Below, piece after piece: positions 24,681 to 33,815 of a DNA stretch of 64,000 bases. Below the pieces are notes generated by a model. That model worked only from the letters and a program-made list of their open reading frames with translations, was not told the DNA's origin and ran no database searches. This stretch comes from Mesonia sp. HuA40 (GTDB lineage Bacteria; Bacteroidota; Bacteroidia; Flavobacteriales; Flavobacteriaceae): contig NZ_VRLT01000024.1 of NCBI RefSeq assembly GCF_008017835.1, forward strand, positions 92,467 to 156,466, written 5' to 3'. A program made the position numbers and the translations under genes. Position 1 is the stretch's first letter. Each line of letters starts with the position of its first letter.

Positions 24681-26201
24681 ATGGCCTTTCCCATTGTAAA
24701 TTCTATAGCCTCATGGTTTTTAAAAAAAAGAATTCACCAGATGGAGCTTTTTTTAAAATATCCTAATGAAGTACAACACGAGCTTTTGAACCATCTTGTA
24801 CAAAAGTCTAAAAATACAGTTTTAGGAGAACAATATGGGTTTAATGAAATAAAAAACTATGAAACATTTAAAGAGCGTGTTCCTATTATTACTTATGAAG
24901 AATTTGAGCCTTTAATTGAGCGAAGTAGACAAGGTGAAAACAATCTATTTTGGCCTACTCCTATAAAATGGTTTGCAAAATCTAGTGGTACTACAAACGC
25001 AAAAAGCAAGTTTATTCCTGTGAGCTCAGAATCTTTAGAAGATTGTCATTATGCAGGAAGTAAAGATTTATTGTGTTTATATCTTAATAACAATCCCAAC
25101 TCTAAACTATTTACAGGAAAAAGTCTACGCTTAGGCGGAAGTAAAGAACTGTACAAAGAAAACGGCACCTCATTTGGTGATTTATCGGCGATTTTAATAG
25201 ACAATATGCCCTTTTGGGCGTCATACAGTTCAACACCTAATAATGAAATTTCTTTAATGAGTGATTTTGAAGCCAAAATGTTTGCTACAGTCAAAAGCAC
25301 AATAAAAGAAAATGTAACAAGTTTAGCAGGCGTTCCCTCTTGGATGCTGGTTTTACTTAATCGTGTTTTGTCTTATAAAGATGAAACCAATTTAATTAAT
25401 ATTTGGCCCGATCTAGAAGTTTATTTTCACGGCGGTGTAAGTTTTGAACCCTACATGCAACAATACCAAAGCATAATACCAAGAGACCAATTCAGGTATT
25501 ATGAAATTTACAATGCTTCTGAAGGTTTCTTTGCGGTACAAGATCAAAATCAATCTAAAGAGTTACTATTGATGCTAGATTATGGCATCTTTTATGAGTT
25601 TATACCTATGGAGACATATGGTACAGCAAACGAGAAAATTTTTCCGCTTGACGGGGTTGAACAAAACAAGAACTATGCAGTGGTAATTACCACCAATGCT
25701 GGTTTATGGCGCTATAAAGTAGGAGATACGGTAAGATTCACTTCCCTTTCCCCCTACCGGATAAAAGTGACCGGCCGTACAAAGCATCATATTAATGTTT
25801 TTGGTGAAGAGTTAATCATAGAAAATGCAGAGACAGCATTAAAGCGCGTTTGCCAAGAATTACATTGCGAAATTGTAGATTATACCGCTGGTCCTGTATT
25901 TATGAAAGGTAAAGATCAAGGGGCCCATGAGTGGATTATTGAATTTAATAAATTACCAGATAGTTTAGCCAATTTTAAAGCTAAATTAGACTTAGAATTA
26001 CAACGTCTAAACAGCGATTATGAAGCTAAGCGGAAAAATAATGTTACACTGAATCCACTTGTTTTACACGCAGCTAAACCTAAGCTTTTTTATGTTTGGA
26101 GTAAGCAGCAAAATAAATTAGGAGGACAACATAAAATACCTAGATTATCTAACAAGCGAGATTACATTGAAGAGCTTTTACGTATAAACGATAGTTTGTA
26201 A
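24681..26201 (+). CDS. GH3-family adenylate-forming protein
   Basis: A 506-residue member of the GH3 auxin-responsive promoter family, relatives of acyl-acid-amido synthetases in the ANL adenylating superfamily. Visible features are the Ser/Thr-rich P-loop FAKSSGTTNAKSKFIPV (~residue 95), LINIWPDLEVYFHGGVSFEP, YNASEGFFAVQDQ, and the hinge region WRYKVGDTVRF...KVTGRTKHHINVFGEELI. Bacterial substrates are unknown; plant members conjugate hormones to amino acids. It is a single gene with a terminator downstream. Confidence 0.87.
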   Translation: MAFPIVNSIASWFLKKRIHQMELFLKYPNEVQHELLNHLVQKSKNTVLGEQYGFNEIKNYETFKERVPIITYEEFEPLIERSRQGENNLFWPTPIKWFAKSSGTTNAKSKFIPVSSESLEDCHYAGSKDLLCLYLNNNPNSKLFTGKSLRLGGSKELYKENGTSFGDLSAILIDNMPFWASYSSTPNNEISLMSDFEAKMFATVKSTIKENVTSLAGVPSWMLVLLNRVLSYKDETNLINIWPDLEVYFHGGVSFEPYMQQYQSIIPRDQFRYYEIYNASEGFFAVQDQNQSKELLLMLDYGIFYEFIPMETYGTANEKIFPLDGVEQNKNYAVVITTNAGLWRYKVGDTVRFTSLSPYRIKVTGRTKHHINVFGEELIIENAETALKRVCQELHCEIVDYTAGPVFMKGKDQGAHEWIIEFNKLPDSLANFKAKLDLELQRLNSDYEAKRKNNVTLNPLVLHAAKPKLFYVWSKQQNKLGGQHKIPRLSNKRDYIEELLRINDSL

Positions 26202-26296
26202 AAACAAGAAATAGCTGTTTTGATGCCATAAGCAAAATTTGATTTTCGAATTAGCTATATAAAAGAACTTTTTTTATAAAATTTAATTTTTGAATA

Positions 26297-26333
26297 AAAA
26301 AATCAGCTGTAATCATTACTACAGCTGATTTTT
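26297..26333. terminator. Bidirectional terminator between GH3 gene and hemL
   Basis: The inverted repeat aaaaatcagctgta / tacagctgattttt with an eight-base loop has A- and T-runs on both sides, in the convergent gap between the two genes. The rest of this 200-base gap shows nothing else. Confidence 0.85.
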
Positions 26334-26401
26334 AAACTAATTTTCTCTTCGTTTTTTCAAATTATCCTTTGGCTATAGGAGATAAGATTCATAAATTACC
26401 C

Positions 26402-27685
26402 TTACCAGTTGGCCGTAACGCTATCCGCGGCAGCAATAGTTTTATCTAAATCTGCATAAGTTAGGGCATCGGTTATAAACCAAGTCTCAAAAGCACTTGG
26501 AGCAATATAAACCCCTTTATCCAGCATACCGTGAAAAAACTTTTTAAAGTGCTTGTTATTAGCTTTAGCAGCGGTTTCAAAATCTACTACTGCTTCTTTT
26601 GAAAAGTGAATTGAAAGCATAGAACCATATTGATTGATTGTGAAATCAATATGGTTTTGCTCTAGCACTTTAAATAAACCATCTCGTAAATATTCTGTTT
26701 TTTCATCAAGACGTTTAAATACTTCTGGATCGTTTTTTAAGCTTTGTAACATAGCTAAACCAGCAGACATAGCTAATGGATTTCCACTCAAAGTACCAGC
26801 TTGATAAACGCTACCCAAGGGAGCTAAGTGATTCATTATTTCTTGTCTTGCTGCAAATGCACCAACAGGTAAACCACCGCCAATTACCTTACCAAAGGTA
26901 ACAATATCTGCAGAGATGTTTTTTCTTTCCTGCACCCCTCCAGCCGATAATCTAAAGCCGGTCATCACCTCATCAAAAATTAATAAGATATTGTTATGGT
27001 CACACAAACTGCGTAAGCCTTCTAAAAAACCCTCTTGAGGTGGAATACACCCCATATTACCAGCAACTGGTTCTAAAATAATACAGGCAATCTCATTTTT
27101 ATTAGCGTTTATTAAAGCTTCAACACTACCTAAGTTATTATAAGTGGCTAAAAGCGTATCTTTTGCTGTGCCTCGGGTTACTCCAGGACTATTAGGACTA
27201 CCGAATGTTACCGCACCACTACCGGCTTGTATCAAAAAAGAATCGCTATGCCCGTGATAACAACCCGCAAATTTTATAATCTTATCTTTCTTAGTAAATC
27301 CTCGTGCAAGACGTACAGCGCTCATACACGCCTCTGTTCCACTATTTACCATTCTTATTTGATCTATACCAGGTACCATTTCTACAGCCAATTTGGCAAT
27401 CTCAGTTTCGATCTCAGTTGGCGTACCAAAACTAGTTCCTTTTTTGGTACGCTCAATTACTGCGTTTACCACTGGAGGATAGGCATGACCTAAGATCATA
27501 GGGCCCCAAGAATTTATATAATCTATGAGTTCATTTCCATCTTCGTCATATAAATAAGCTCCCTTGGCTTCCTTGATAAAAATAGGATCTCCTCCAACAG
27601 CATTAAAAGCACGAACGGGAGAATTTACCCCACCAGGTATATACTTTTTAGCTTCGGCAAATAGTGCACTACTACGTTTATACAT
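26402..27685 (-). CDS. hemL: Glutamate-1-semialdehyde 2,1-aminomutase
   Basis: A 427-residue PLP enzyme that converts glutamate-1-semialdehyde to 5-aminolevulinate in the C5 pathway of tetrapyrrole (heme) synthesis. Motifs are [13 protein letters not shown] at the start, [29 protein letters not shown] and [14 protein letters not shown], with the PLP lysine in FGKV. The length is normal for the family. It is the last gene of a three-gene minus-strand run with the LysM glucosaminidase and the PLP deaminase-like gene. No biosynthetic link between the three is evident. Confidence 0.97.
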   Translation of the reverse strand: MYKRSSALFAEAKKYIPGGVNSPVRAFNAVGGDPIFIKEAKGAYLYDEDGNELIDYINSWGPMILGHAYPPVVNAVIERTKKGTSFGTPTEIETEIAKLAVEMVPGIDQIRMVNSGTEACMSAVRLARGFTKKDKIIKFAGCYHGHSDSFLIQAGSGAVTFGSPNSPGVTRGTAKDTLLATYNNLGSVEALINANKNEIACIILEPVAGNMGCIPPQEGFLEGLRSLCDHNNILLIFDEVMTGFRLSAGGVQERKNISADIVTFGKVIGGGLPVGAFAARQEIMNHLAPLGSVYQAGTLSGNPLAMSAGLAMLQSLKNDPEVFKRLDEKTEYLRDGLFKVLEQNHIDFTINQYGSMLSIHFSKEAVVDFETAAKANNKHFKKFFHGMLDKGVYIAPSAFETWFITDALTYADLDKTIAAADSVTANW

Positions 27686-27699
27686 GAAATTTTATTGTT

Positions 27700-28554
27700 T
27701 TACAGTGATTTTACATAAAGTTTTTGACCAATACTTAAGTGATTGTCTTTTAATTTATTTAAAGCCTTCAGTTCATCTACGCTCAAATCATATCGCTTTG
27801 CGATGGTATACAAAGTGTCACCTTTTTGTACAGTATAACGTATACTGGTATGATCTGCGCGAACGACTTTTCTACGATTGCCTTTGCGGCTTCCATTACC
27901 AAGAACGTGGTCGTCATATTCGTGTAATTGGTAACGCTCTATAATACTAATAAGCTTTTGCGGATATCTAGGATCTGTAGCATAACCAGCTTTTTTTAGG
28001 CCGTGCGCCCAACCTTTATAATCATCTTTATCCAATTCAAACAAAAAAGCATAGCGCTTTCTTTCTTTCAAAAACAAACTATGGTCTCTAAAACTATATT
28101 TTGGATCTTTATATTTTCTAAAACACTCTTGTAAAGCATCATCATCGTGGTATGCTTTTTCTCCTTGCCATCCGTTGCATTTTATGCCAAAATGGTTATT
28201 ACTTTTTAGCGTAAGTTCTCCTTTACCTGAAGAAGACTCTAAAATACCCTGAGCCAAAGTAATACTAGCAGGAATACCATAAAGTGCCATTTCATCTTTA
28301 GCTATTTGTGCGTAATCATAAACGTAACGCTCATTATTATCTTTAAAAACCGGTTTTTGGCTTGTAGGTTTTTTGTAGTTAGGAACCTCTTTGGTTGTCT
28401 GATTTCTGCTTACACTTTGATCTATTTCTTTTTTAGAAACTACTTTTTGAGCCGAATTTTTACGTGAGTTGTTTACACTTTTTTTTTGCGTGCCGCAAGA
28501 ACCTAGAATTAAAGCCACAGCAATAAGCAGCTTAATGTGAATTGATTTTGTCAT
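27700..28554 (-). CDS. LysM-containing glucosaminidase lipoprotein
   Basis: A 284-residue exported peptidoglycan hydrolase. The N-terminus is a lipoprotein signal (LILGSC, Cys20). A Lys/Ser/Asn-rich linker leads to an FlgJ/Mannosyl-glycoprotein-type glucosaminidase domain at ~80-215, with the catalytic Glu in AQGILESSSGKGEL and the following NHFGIKC. A single LysM domain closes the protein (YTVQKGDTLYTIAKRYDLS, ~240-284). It probably trims cell wall from the inner leaflet of the outer membrane or the periplasm. Its start overlaps the upstream gene's stop by four bases. Confidence 0.9.
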   Translation of the reverse strand: MTKSIHIKLLIAVALILGSCGTQKKSVNNSRKNSAQKVVSKKEIDQSVSRNQTTKEVPNYKKPTSQKPVFKDNNERYVYDYAQIAKDEMALYGIPASITLAQGILESSSGKGELTLKSNNHFGIKCNGWQGEKAYHDDDALQECFRKYKDPKYSFRDHSLFLKERKRYAFLFELDKDDYKGWAHGLKKAGYATDPRYPQKLISIIERYQLHEYDDHVLGNGSRKGNRRKVVRADHTSIRYTVQKGDTLYTIAKRYDLSVDELKALNKLKDNHLSIGQKLYVKSL

Positions 28555-29477
28555 TGTAATAAGCTTAATCCTTTTTGTTTTAATTTTACGTTCATTCCAT
28601 AAATACCTTGCAAACCTCCGGTATGCAGCGCTAAAATACGGGTATTTTTAGAAAAATAATTGTTTTTGATTAAATCTAAAAGTCCATACATCATTTTACC
28701 AGTATACACAGGGTCTAAAGCAAGTTGATAATCTTGCTTAAAAGTATTAATAAATGTTATAAGTTCTTCATTTACCTTAGCATAACCACCAAAATGATAA
28801 TTTAGTATAAGTTGCCAATTATCTTTTTTAGCAAACCGCTGTATTTCTGCTCTTAAAAAATCTCCACGCAGAGCAGGAAAACCTAATACTTGTTGACTTT
28901 CAAGCGAGGAGTTAATTACTCCGCTTATGGTTCCGCCAGTACCCACGGCAACGGCCACATAATCAAAATGTAAATCTGTGGGTGTTAAAATTTCTTCGCA
29001 TCCTTGAATAGCTAATTCATTGGTACCGCCTTCAGGAATTAAATAAAATGAACCAAATTTTTGTTGTAACTTCTCTAAATAATCATTTTCATTTTTGTTA
29101 CGATAATCCTGCCGCGAAATAAAATACAGTTGCATCCCTAAGTTTACCGCCTGTCTTAGAGTACTATTACTTTCAAGGGTTTTAGGTAAATTTTCATTAC
29201 CCAATTCTTCTCCGCGAATTACCCCAATACTTTTAAAACCAAGTTCATTCGCAGCCGCAGCCGTGGCCAGAATATGATTTGAAAAAGCACCCCCAAAAGT
29301 GACCAACTGCGTGTGACCTTCTTTTTGCGCCCTTTTCAAATTATACTTTAATTTTCTAAACTTATTTCCAGAAACAAGTGGGTGCAGTAGGTCCTCGCGT
29401 TTTACGTAGAGTTCAACTTTTCTTTTTTCATCTTTAAAGACAAATTGATTTTTCGATCTTTCTTGGCAGTGAAACAT
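28551..29477 (-). CDS. PLP-dependent ACC deaminase / D-cysteine desulfhydrase family protein
   Basis: A 308-residue fold-type II PLP enzyme. The PLP lysine is in SGNKFRKLKYNL (~residue 40), followed by TFGGAFSNHILATAAAA and the phosphate-binding VGTGGTISGV. The C-terminal LALHTGGLQGIYGM is typical of this family. Substrates are either 1-aminocyclopropane-1-carboxylate or D-cysteine, with D-cysteine desulfhydrase more common in bacteria. It is the first gene of the run with the glucosaminidase and hemL. Confidence 0.85.
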   Translation of the reverse strand: MFHCQERSKNQFVFKDEKRKVELYVKREDLLHPLVSGNKFRKLKYNLKRAQKEGHTQLVTFGGAFSNHILATAAAANELGFKSIGVIRGEELGNENLPKTLESNSTLRQAVNLGMQLYFISRQDYRNKNENDYLEKLQQKFGSFYLIPEGGTNELAIQGCEEILTPTDLHFDYVAVAVGTGGTISGVINSSLESQQVLGFPALRGDFLRAEIQRFAKKDNWQLILNYHFGGYAKVNEELITFINTFKQDYQLALDPVYTGKMMYGLLDLIKNNYFSKNTRILALHTGGLQGIYGMNVKLKQKGLSLLQ

Positions 29478-29481
29478 TTTA

Positions 29482-29489
29482 CAAAAATA
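29482..29489 (-). promoter_or_regulatory. Candidate -7 box (TATTTTTG)
   Basis: On the minus strand, directly upstream of the desulfhydrase/deaminase ATG at 29477. If used, transcription would start almost at the ATG, giving a leaderless or very short-leader mRNA. This is a motif match only, with no clear -33 element. Confidence 0.3.
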
Positions 29490-29682
29490 TAAAATTCAAT
29501 TAGCCTTTATAAAGTAAAGAGATTAAAAAAATAGCCGTTATTCTTTTTATTAAATCGTCTACAAATCCGCTTTAAGCTTCAAAAGAAGTCAATAAGCATT
29601 TTACTTAATTTTACGGATTTAGTTAATGGAACAAATTAGATTTAGGCTTTGCATTATATTTCGGTTTCAATTTAAAAAAATG

Positions 29683-29690
29683 TATTTTTG
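29683..29690 (+). promoter_or_regulatory. Candidate -7 box (TATTTTTG)
   Basis: A TAnnTTTG match seven bases before the ATG of the DUF5522 mini-gene, in a 219-base gap that otherwise shows no gene. The transcript would also serve hutU. Confidence 0.4.
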
Positions 29691-29696
29691 AGCATT

Positions 29697-29855
29697 ATGA
29701 ATATTAAGAAACGAATACCTTTAACCGAAGGGGATTACTACTTAACGCCCCAAGGGTATAAATGCTTTACAGAGCAATACCACCTCAAACGCGGGTATTG
29801 TTGCAAGAGCGGCTGTAGGCATTGCCCTTACGGATTTAATAAAAACAGAGATTAA
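29697..29855 (+). CDS. Small Cys-rich DUF5522-type protein
   Basis: A 52-residue ORF. It opens MNIKKRIPLTEGDYYLTPQG and then has a Cys-rich part (YKCFTEQYHLKRGYCCKSGC, then RHCPYG). The five cysteines plus one His suggest metal binding. The DYY...GY..F...YHL.RG.CC..GC.HCPY pattern matches my memory of DUF5522 proteins in Bacteroidota, which are often overlooked because of their size. It lies 21 bases before hutU on the same strand, so they are probably co-transcribed. Function unknown. Confidence 0.75.
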   Translation: MNIKKRIPLTEGDYYLTPQGYKCFTEQYHLKRGYCCKSGCRHCPYGFNKNRD

Positions 29856-29876
29856 AAAAGCAAACTCAAAATAACC

Positions 29877-31862
29877 ATGACTTTTCAAGAAGAAATACTA
29901 CAAGGAATTCCGAACGATTTACCTCCTGTAAAAACATACGACCCGAGTATTAACCATGCCCCTAAAAGGAAAGAAATTTTAAGCGAAACCGAAAAAGTTT
30001 TGGCGTTACAAAATGCTTTGCGCTATTTCGATAAGAAACATCACGCTACTTTATTACCCGAGTTCAAGCAAGAGTTGCAAGACTATGGCAGAATTTACAT
30101 GTATAGGTTTAGACCTAATTATGAAATATATGCTCGTGATATAAATGAGTATCCTGGTGAGTCTACACAAGCCAAGGCCATAATGCTCATGATTCAAAAT
30201 AATTTAGATCACGCTGTTGCCCAACACCCGCACGAATTAATCACTTATGGCGGTAATGGCGGGGTTTTTTCAAATTGGGCACAGTATAGATTAACCATGC
30301 AGTACTTAGCCACAATGAATGATGAGCAAACCCTAGTGATGTACAGTGGGCACCCCATGGGTTTATTCCCTTCGCACAAAGAAGCTCCTAGAGTAGTGGT
30401 GACTAACGGTATGATGATACCAAACTATTCTAAACCAGATGATTGGGAGAAATTTAATGCTTTGGGCGTGACCCAATACGGGCAAATGACTGCCGGAAGC
30501 TATATGTACATAGGCCCGCAAGGTATCGTTCACGGGACCACCATCACCGTTTTAAACGGATTTAGAAAGATTAAAAAATCGCCAAAAGGAGGTTTATTTG
30601 TAACTTCAGGATTAGGTGGTATGAGTGGAGCACAACCTAAGGCAGGAGATATTGCAGGCTGCGTTAGTGTTTGCGCAGAAGTAAACCCAAAAGCTACCAG
30701 AACAAGACACGAGCAAGGTTGGGTTAAAGAGGTAATAAGCGATTTAGATGAGCTGGTAAGGCGGGTTAAAGAAGCTTTAAAAAATAAAGAAGCGGTTTCG
30801 ATAGCTTACGCTGGAAATATTGTCGAGGTATGGGAAAAATTTGATGAAGAAAATGTTCATATTGATTTGGGCAGTGACCAAACATCTTTGCATAACCCTT
30901 GGGCCGGCGGTTATTACCCCGTAGGACTAAGCTATGAGGAGTCAAATGCTATGATGGCCAATGACCCAGAGCAATTTAAAAAAGAAGTTCAACGCAGTTT
31001 AATACGGCACGCAAATGCAGTAAACAAACATACCGCCAAAGGAACTTATTTTTTTGATTATGGCAATGCTTTTTTACTTGAAGCTAGCCGCGCGGGCGCC
31101 GATATAATGGCTAAAAATGGTATTGACTTTAAATATCCTAGTTATGTACAAGATATTATGGGACCTATGTGCTTCGATTACGGATTTGGGCCTTTTAGAT
31201 GGGTTTGTGCTTCGGGGCAAACAAAAGATCTCGTAAAAACAGATGCTATTGCCACTCAGGTGTTAGAAAGGTTAAAGCAGGATGCACCGGAAGAGATTCA
31301 ACAGCAAATGCAAGACAACATAACTTGGATTAAAGGCGCACAAGAGAACAAATTGGTGGTAGGCTCACAAGCACGTATTTTATATGCAGATGCCGAAGGA
31401 CGCATGAAAATCGCTGAGGCCTTTAATGAAGCAATAGAAAGAGGCGAAATTGGTCCTGTCATCTTAGGTAGAGATCATCACGACGTTTCTGGAACAGATT
31501 CGCCTTATCGAGAAACCTCAAATATCTATGACGGAAGTAAATTTACGGCAGACATGGCCATTCATAACGTAATAGGCGATAGCTTTAGAGGAGCCACTTG
31601 GGTAAGTATACACAACGGTGGAGGCGTAGGCTGGGGCGAAGTAATAAATGGAGGCTTCGGTATGGTTCTTGATGGTTCTAAAGAAGCTGCAAATCGCTTA
31701 AAATCAATGTTGTTCTGGGATGTAAACAATGGTATTGCCAGAAGATCTTGGGCCAGAAATGAGGGGGCTATATTTGCCATTAAAAGAGCTATGGAAAATG
31801 AGCCTAACCTTAAAGTAACTTTACCCCAAATGGTTGATGAAGATTTGCTGAATAATCTTTAA
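29877..31862 (+). CDS. hutU: Urocanate hydratase
   Basis: A 661-residue enzyme that hydrates urocanate to imidazolone propionate with bound NAD+ in histidine breakdown. Recognisable parts are QAKAIMLMIQNNLDHAVAQ, ELITYGGNGGVFSNWAQYRL, HIDLGSDQTSLHNPWAGGYY, CFDYGFGPFRWVCASG and GRDHHDVSGTDSPYRETSN. It is about 100 residues longer than the ~555-residue form of Proteobacteria, as I expect for Bacteroidota enzymes. The other hut genes are not next to it; the neighbours are a DUF5522 mini-gene and a DUF4136 lipoprotein. Confidence 0.95.
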   Translation: MTFQEEILQGIPNDLPPVKTYDPSINHAPKRKEILSETEKVLALQNALRYFDKKHHATLLPEFKQELQDYGRIYMYRFRPNYEIYARDINEYPGESTQAKAIMLMIQNNLDHAVAQHPHELITYGGNGGVFSNWAQYRLTMQYLATMNDEQTLVMYSGHPMGLFPSHKEAPRVVVTNGMMIPNYSKPDDWEKFNALGVTQYGQMTAGSYMYIGPQGIVHGTTITVLNGFRKIKKSPKGGLFVTSGLGGMSGAQPKAGDIAGCVSVCAEVNPKATRTRHEQGWVKEVISDLDELVRRVKEALKNKEAVSIAYAGNIVEVWEKFDEENVHIDLGSDQTSLHNPWAGGYYPVGLSYEESNAMMANDPEQFKKEVQRSLIRHANAVNKHTAKGTYFFDYGNAFLLEASRAGADIMAKNGIDFKYPSYVQDIMGPMCFDYGFGPFRWVCASGQTKDLVKTDAIATQVLERLKQDAPEEIQQQMQDNITWIKGAQENKLVVGSQARILYADAEGRMKIAEAFNEAIERGEIGPVILGRDHHDVSGTDSPYRETSNIYDGSKFTADMAIHNVIGDSFRGATWVSIHNGGGVGWGEVINGGFGMVLDGSKEAANRLKSMLFWDVNNGIARRSWARNEGAIFAIKRAMENEPNLKVTLPQMVDEDLLNNL

Positions 31863-31874
31863 ATACTATTATAT

Positions 31875-32402
31875 ATGAAAGCTTTTCTAAAAATTTTGAG
31901 TTCGTTAGTAATTCTATTTGTCTTAGGGGCTTGCTCTAGTGTGCAAGTTACTACAGATTATGATCAAAAAGTGAATTTTGACCAATATCAAAGCTTTGCT
32001 TTTTACAAACCTGGTATTGACCAAGCCAAAATTTCTGATTTAGATAAAAGGCGAATTCTAAAGGCTATAGAAAAGGAACTTACAGCCAAAGGTTTACAAA
32101 AAAAGAAAAATGCAGATTTATTGATTAGTATATTTACGAAAACTAAAGAAAATGTAAATATTTATCAAAATAACCTTGGGTATGGCTGGGGATTTTCACC
32201 CTTTTATGGCGGGCACTGGCAAAATACCGTTTCACGAGAAACCGAGGGTACATTATTTATAGATTTGGTTGATCGAGAATCAATGGAGTTGGTTTGGCAA
32301 GGAATAGGTGAAGGGTCGCTCTCGAAAGATCGGGAAACCAAGATTGAGCGTATTCAAGAAATTGTACACGAGATATTAAAAAAGTATCCGCCTGAAAAGT
32401 AA
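31875..32402 (+). CDS. DUF4136 lipoprotein
   Basis: A 175-residue lipoprotein (VLGACSSVQVTTDYDQKVNF, Cys20) of the DUF4136 family. The opening with tyrosines and the block FDQYQSFAFY are characteristic, as is the ADLLISIFTK...W..GGH middle and GTLFIDLVDRESMELVWQG. These proteins are small outer-membrane-linked lipoproteins of unknown role. It starts 12 bases after hutU, in the same transcript, and is followed by a terminator. Confidence 0.85.
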   Translation: MKAFLKILSSLVILFVLGACSSVQVTTDYDQKVNFDQYQSFAFYKPGIDQAKISDLDKRRILKAIEKELTAKGLQKKKNADLLISIFTKTKENVNIYQNNLGYGWGFSPFYGGHWQNTVSRETEGTLFIDLVDRESMELVWQGIGEGSLSKDRETKIERIQEIVHEILKKYPPEK

Positions 32403-32426
32403 AATCAGTTTAAGTAATTAATAAAC

Positions 32427-32460
32427 ATAAAAGCTATTCTTACTTTAGAATAGCTTTTAT
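32427..32460. terminator. Bidirectional terminator after DUF4136 gene and nos operon
   Basis: The inverted repeat ataaaagctattct / agaatagcttttat with a six-base loop lies in the convergent gap between the DUF4136 gene and the last gene of the nos operon. The remaining ~120 bases to 32584 show nothing else. Confidence 0.75.
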
Positions 32461-32584
32461 ATTTATTTAATAGTTGATACCCTTTAATCAATGGTTTTAC
32501 AATTGTACTGCCTGTATTGCCAATTTGAAATACCTTGGTATATATTAATGGTAAACTAGAAAAAATCCTTTCAATATTACCGTG

Positions 32585-33805
32585 TTAAGAAGTTGTTTTT
32601 CTGTTTCTTTTAAATGTGCTAATGAAAACCCCTCCTATTCCAATTACAATAAAGCAACTAGCTGTAAACAACCAATAGTACAGATTTGGCAGGTTTGGCA
32701 TATTAAAAATTTTTACTAAAGCCTGCCAAAAAATTAAAATTTCGGTTAATAGAAAACCAAGCAAGTAGATCTCATAATTTCTAAGGCTTAGTTTTAATAA
32801 ATTGCTTTCGTGTAATAAATAAAAAATTGCTGGCGTCACTACCCCTAAAAATACCCAATGCAAAAAACCGATTGCCAAATTTTTAAAGTTAATTATATAG
32901 CTTGCTATAAGAGGAAAGGCGGCTAAAAATTGCATTAGTAGTTTTATAAAATAAAATAATAAAACTGTTTTTATTAAAATTACATTCACTTTTGATTTAC
33001 CTGCAAGCAACTTTAAGGGTTGTTTTCTAAAGAAATTCATCAAGAACCACAAAGCCAAAAATTGAAAAACCCCTCCTATTATAGCTGCAACATAGATAAA
33101 TATATTTGGTTTCAGAAACAAGATAGATATCAAAAAGCTTAAGCAAACTCCCCAATGAAAAAAAATTATAAAGCTTTTAAAATTAGCTTGTCGCATGTAA
33201 ACTTTCTTTTGTTCTAAAACGAATAAAAATCCGCCTATGAGTGCTAGAATCATCCACGCATTATATTGAAAATGCAGGTAAAAATAAATCGCTACTCGGT
33301 ACCAAGGTGAATCTGCTCCCAGTATGCTCATAATAGGACCAATGGCCCAAGGTCCGATGCTCGAAATAACCATATATAGTAGGGCTAGGTGCGTACATTT
33401 ATAAGCCGGACTTGCTCGCTTTTCTTTTGGAATATATTTTAGAAAAGACCAATAAAAGCCATAACTACAAAATAAAAATAGGGTCGAAAAAATTATGGAT
33501 ACGGCAGCATAGCCTTGAAAGGGAAAACTAAGCATCATCCCGACTATACTCACCAATGTACTACTATAAATAAAAAAAAATACACGGTTAGGTACATGGC
33601 TTTTCAAATGATTCTTGTATATTACAAGTACCAAGGCTAGATAAATCCAACCTAAAATAGCTGTGTGAGAATGTGCATGAACAATGTGTTTAAAAACCAG
33701 CGGTAAGTCTACAAAGAATAACAAACGCAAAATCAAGCCTCCAAAAATAGCCATAAGAAACAAACCTAAGGCTATGTTTACCTGGATGCCTAACTTTATT
33801 TGCAT
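32585..33805 (-). CDS. Polytopic histidine-rich membrane protein of the nos operon
   Basis: A 406-residue membrane protein with about 12 hydrophobic segments. The first spans hold a cluster of histidines, KHIVHAHSHTAILGWIYLA (His40, 43, 45, 47), and later ones contain YFYLHFQYNAWM, FFHWGVCL and GFLHWVFLG. The HAHSH...GW pattern is reminiscent of heme-copper oxidase subunit I and NnrS-like proteins, which bind heme or copper through transmembrane histidines. It starts 10 bases after nosY, so it is part of the transcript. A role in electron delivery, metal supply or NO handling is an inference; the family is not certain. Confidence 0.6.
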   Translation of the reverse strand: MQIKLGIQVNIALGLFLMAIFGGLILRLLFFVDLPLVFKHIVHAHSHTAILGWIYLALVLVIYKNHLKSHVPNRVFFFIYSSTLVSIVGMMLSFPFQGYAAVSIIFSTLFLFCSYGFYWSFLKYIPKEKRASPAYKCTHLALLYMVISSIGPWAIGPIMSILGADSPWYRVAIYFYLHFQYNAWMILALIGGFLFVLEQKKVYMRQANFKSFIIFFHWGVCLSFLISILFLKPNIFIYVAAIIGGVFQFLALWFLMNFFRKQPLKLLAGKSKVNVILIKTVLLFYFIKLLMQFLAAFPLIASYIINFKNLAIGFLHWVFLGVVTPAIFYLLHESNLLKLSLRNYEIYLLGFLLTEILIFWQALVKIFNMPNLPNLYYWLFTASCFIVIGIGGVFISTFKRNRKTTS

Positions 33806-33815
33806 TTATAAAACT

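Noticed and set aside
27564..27944. 126-codon plus-strand frame overlapping hemL and the LysM gene
   Set aside because: Antisense to two well-supported genes and spans their junction; the amino acid makeup (Cys/Tyr/His-rich) is typical of a shadow frame.
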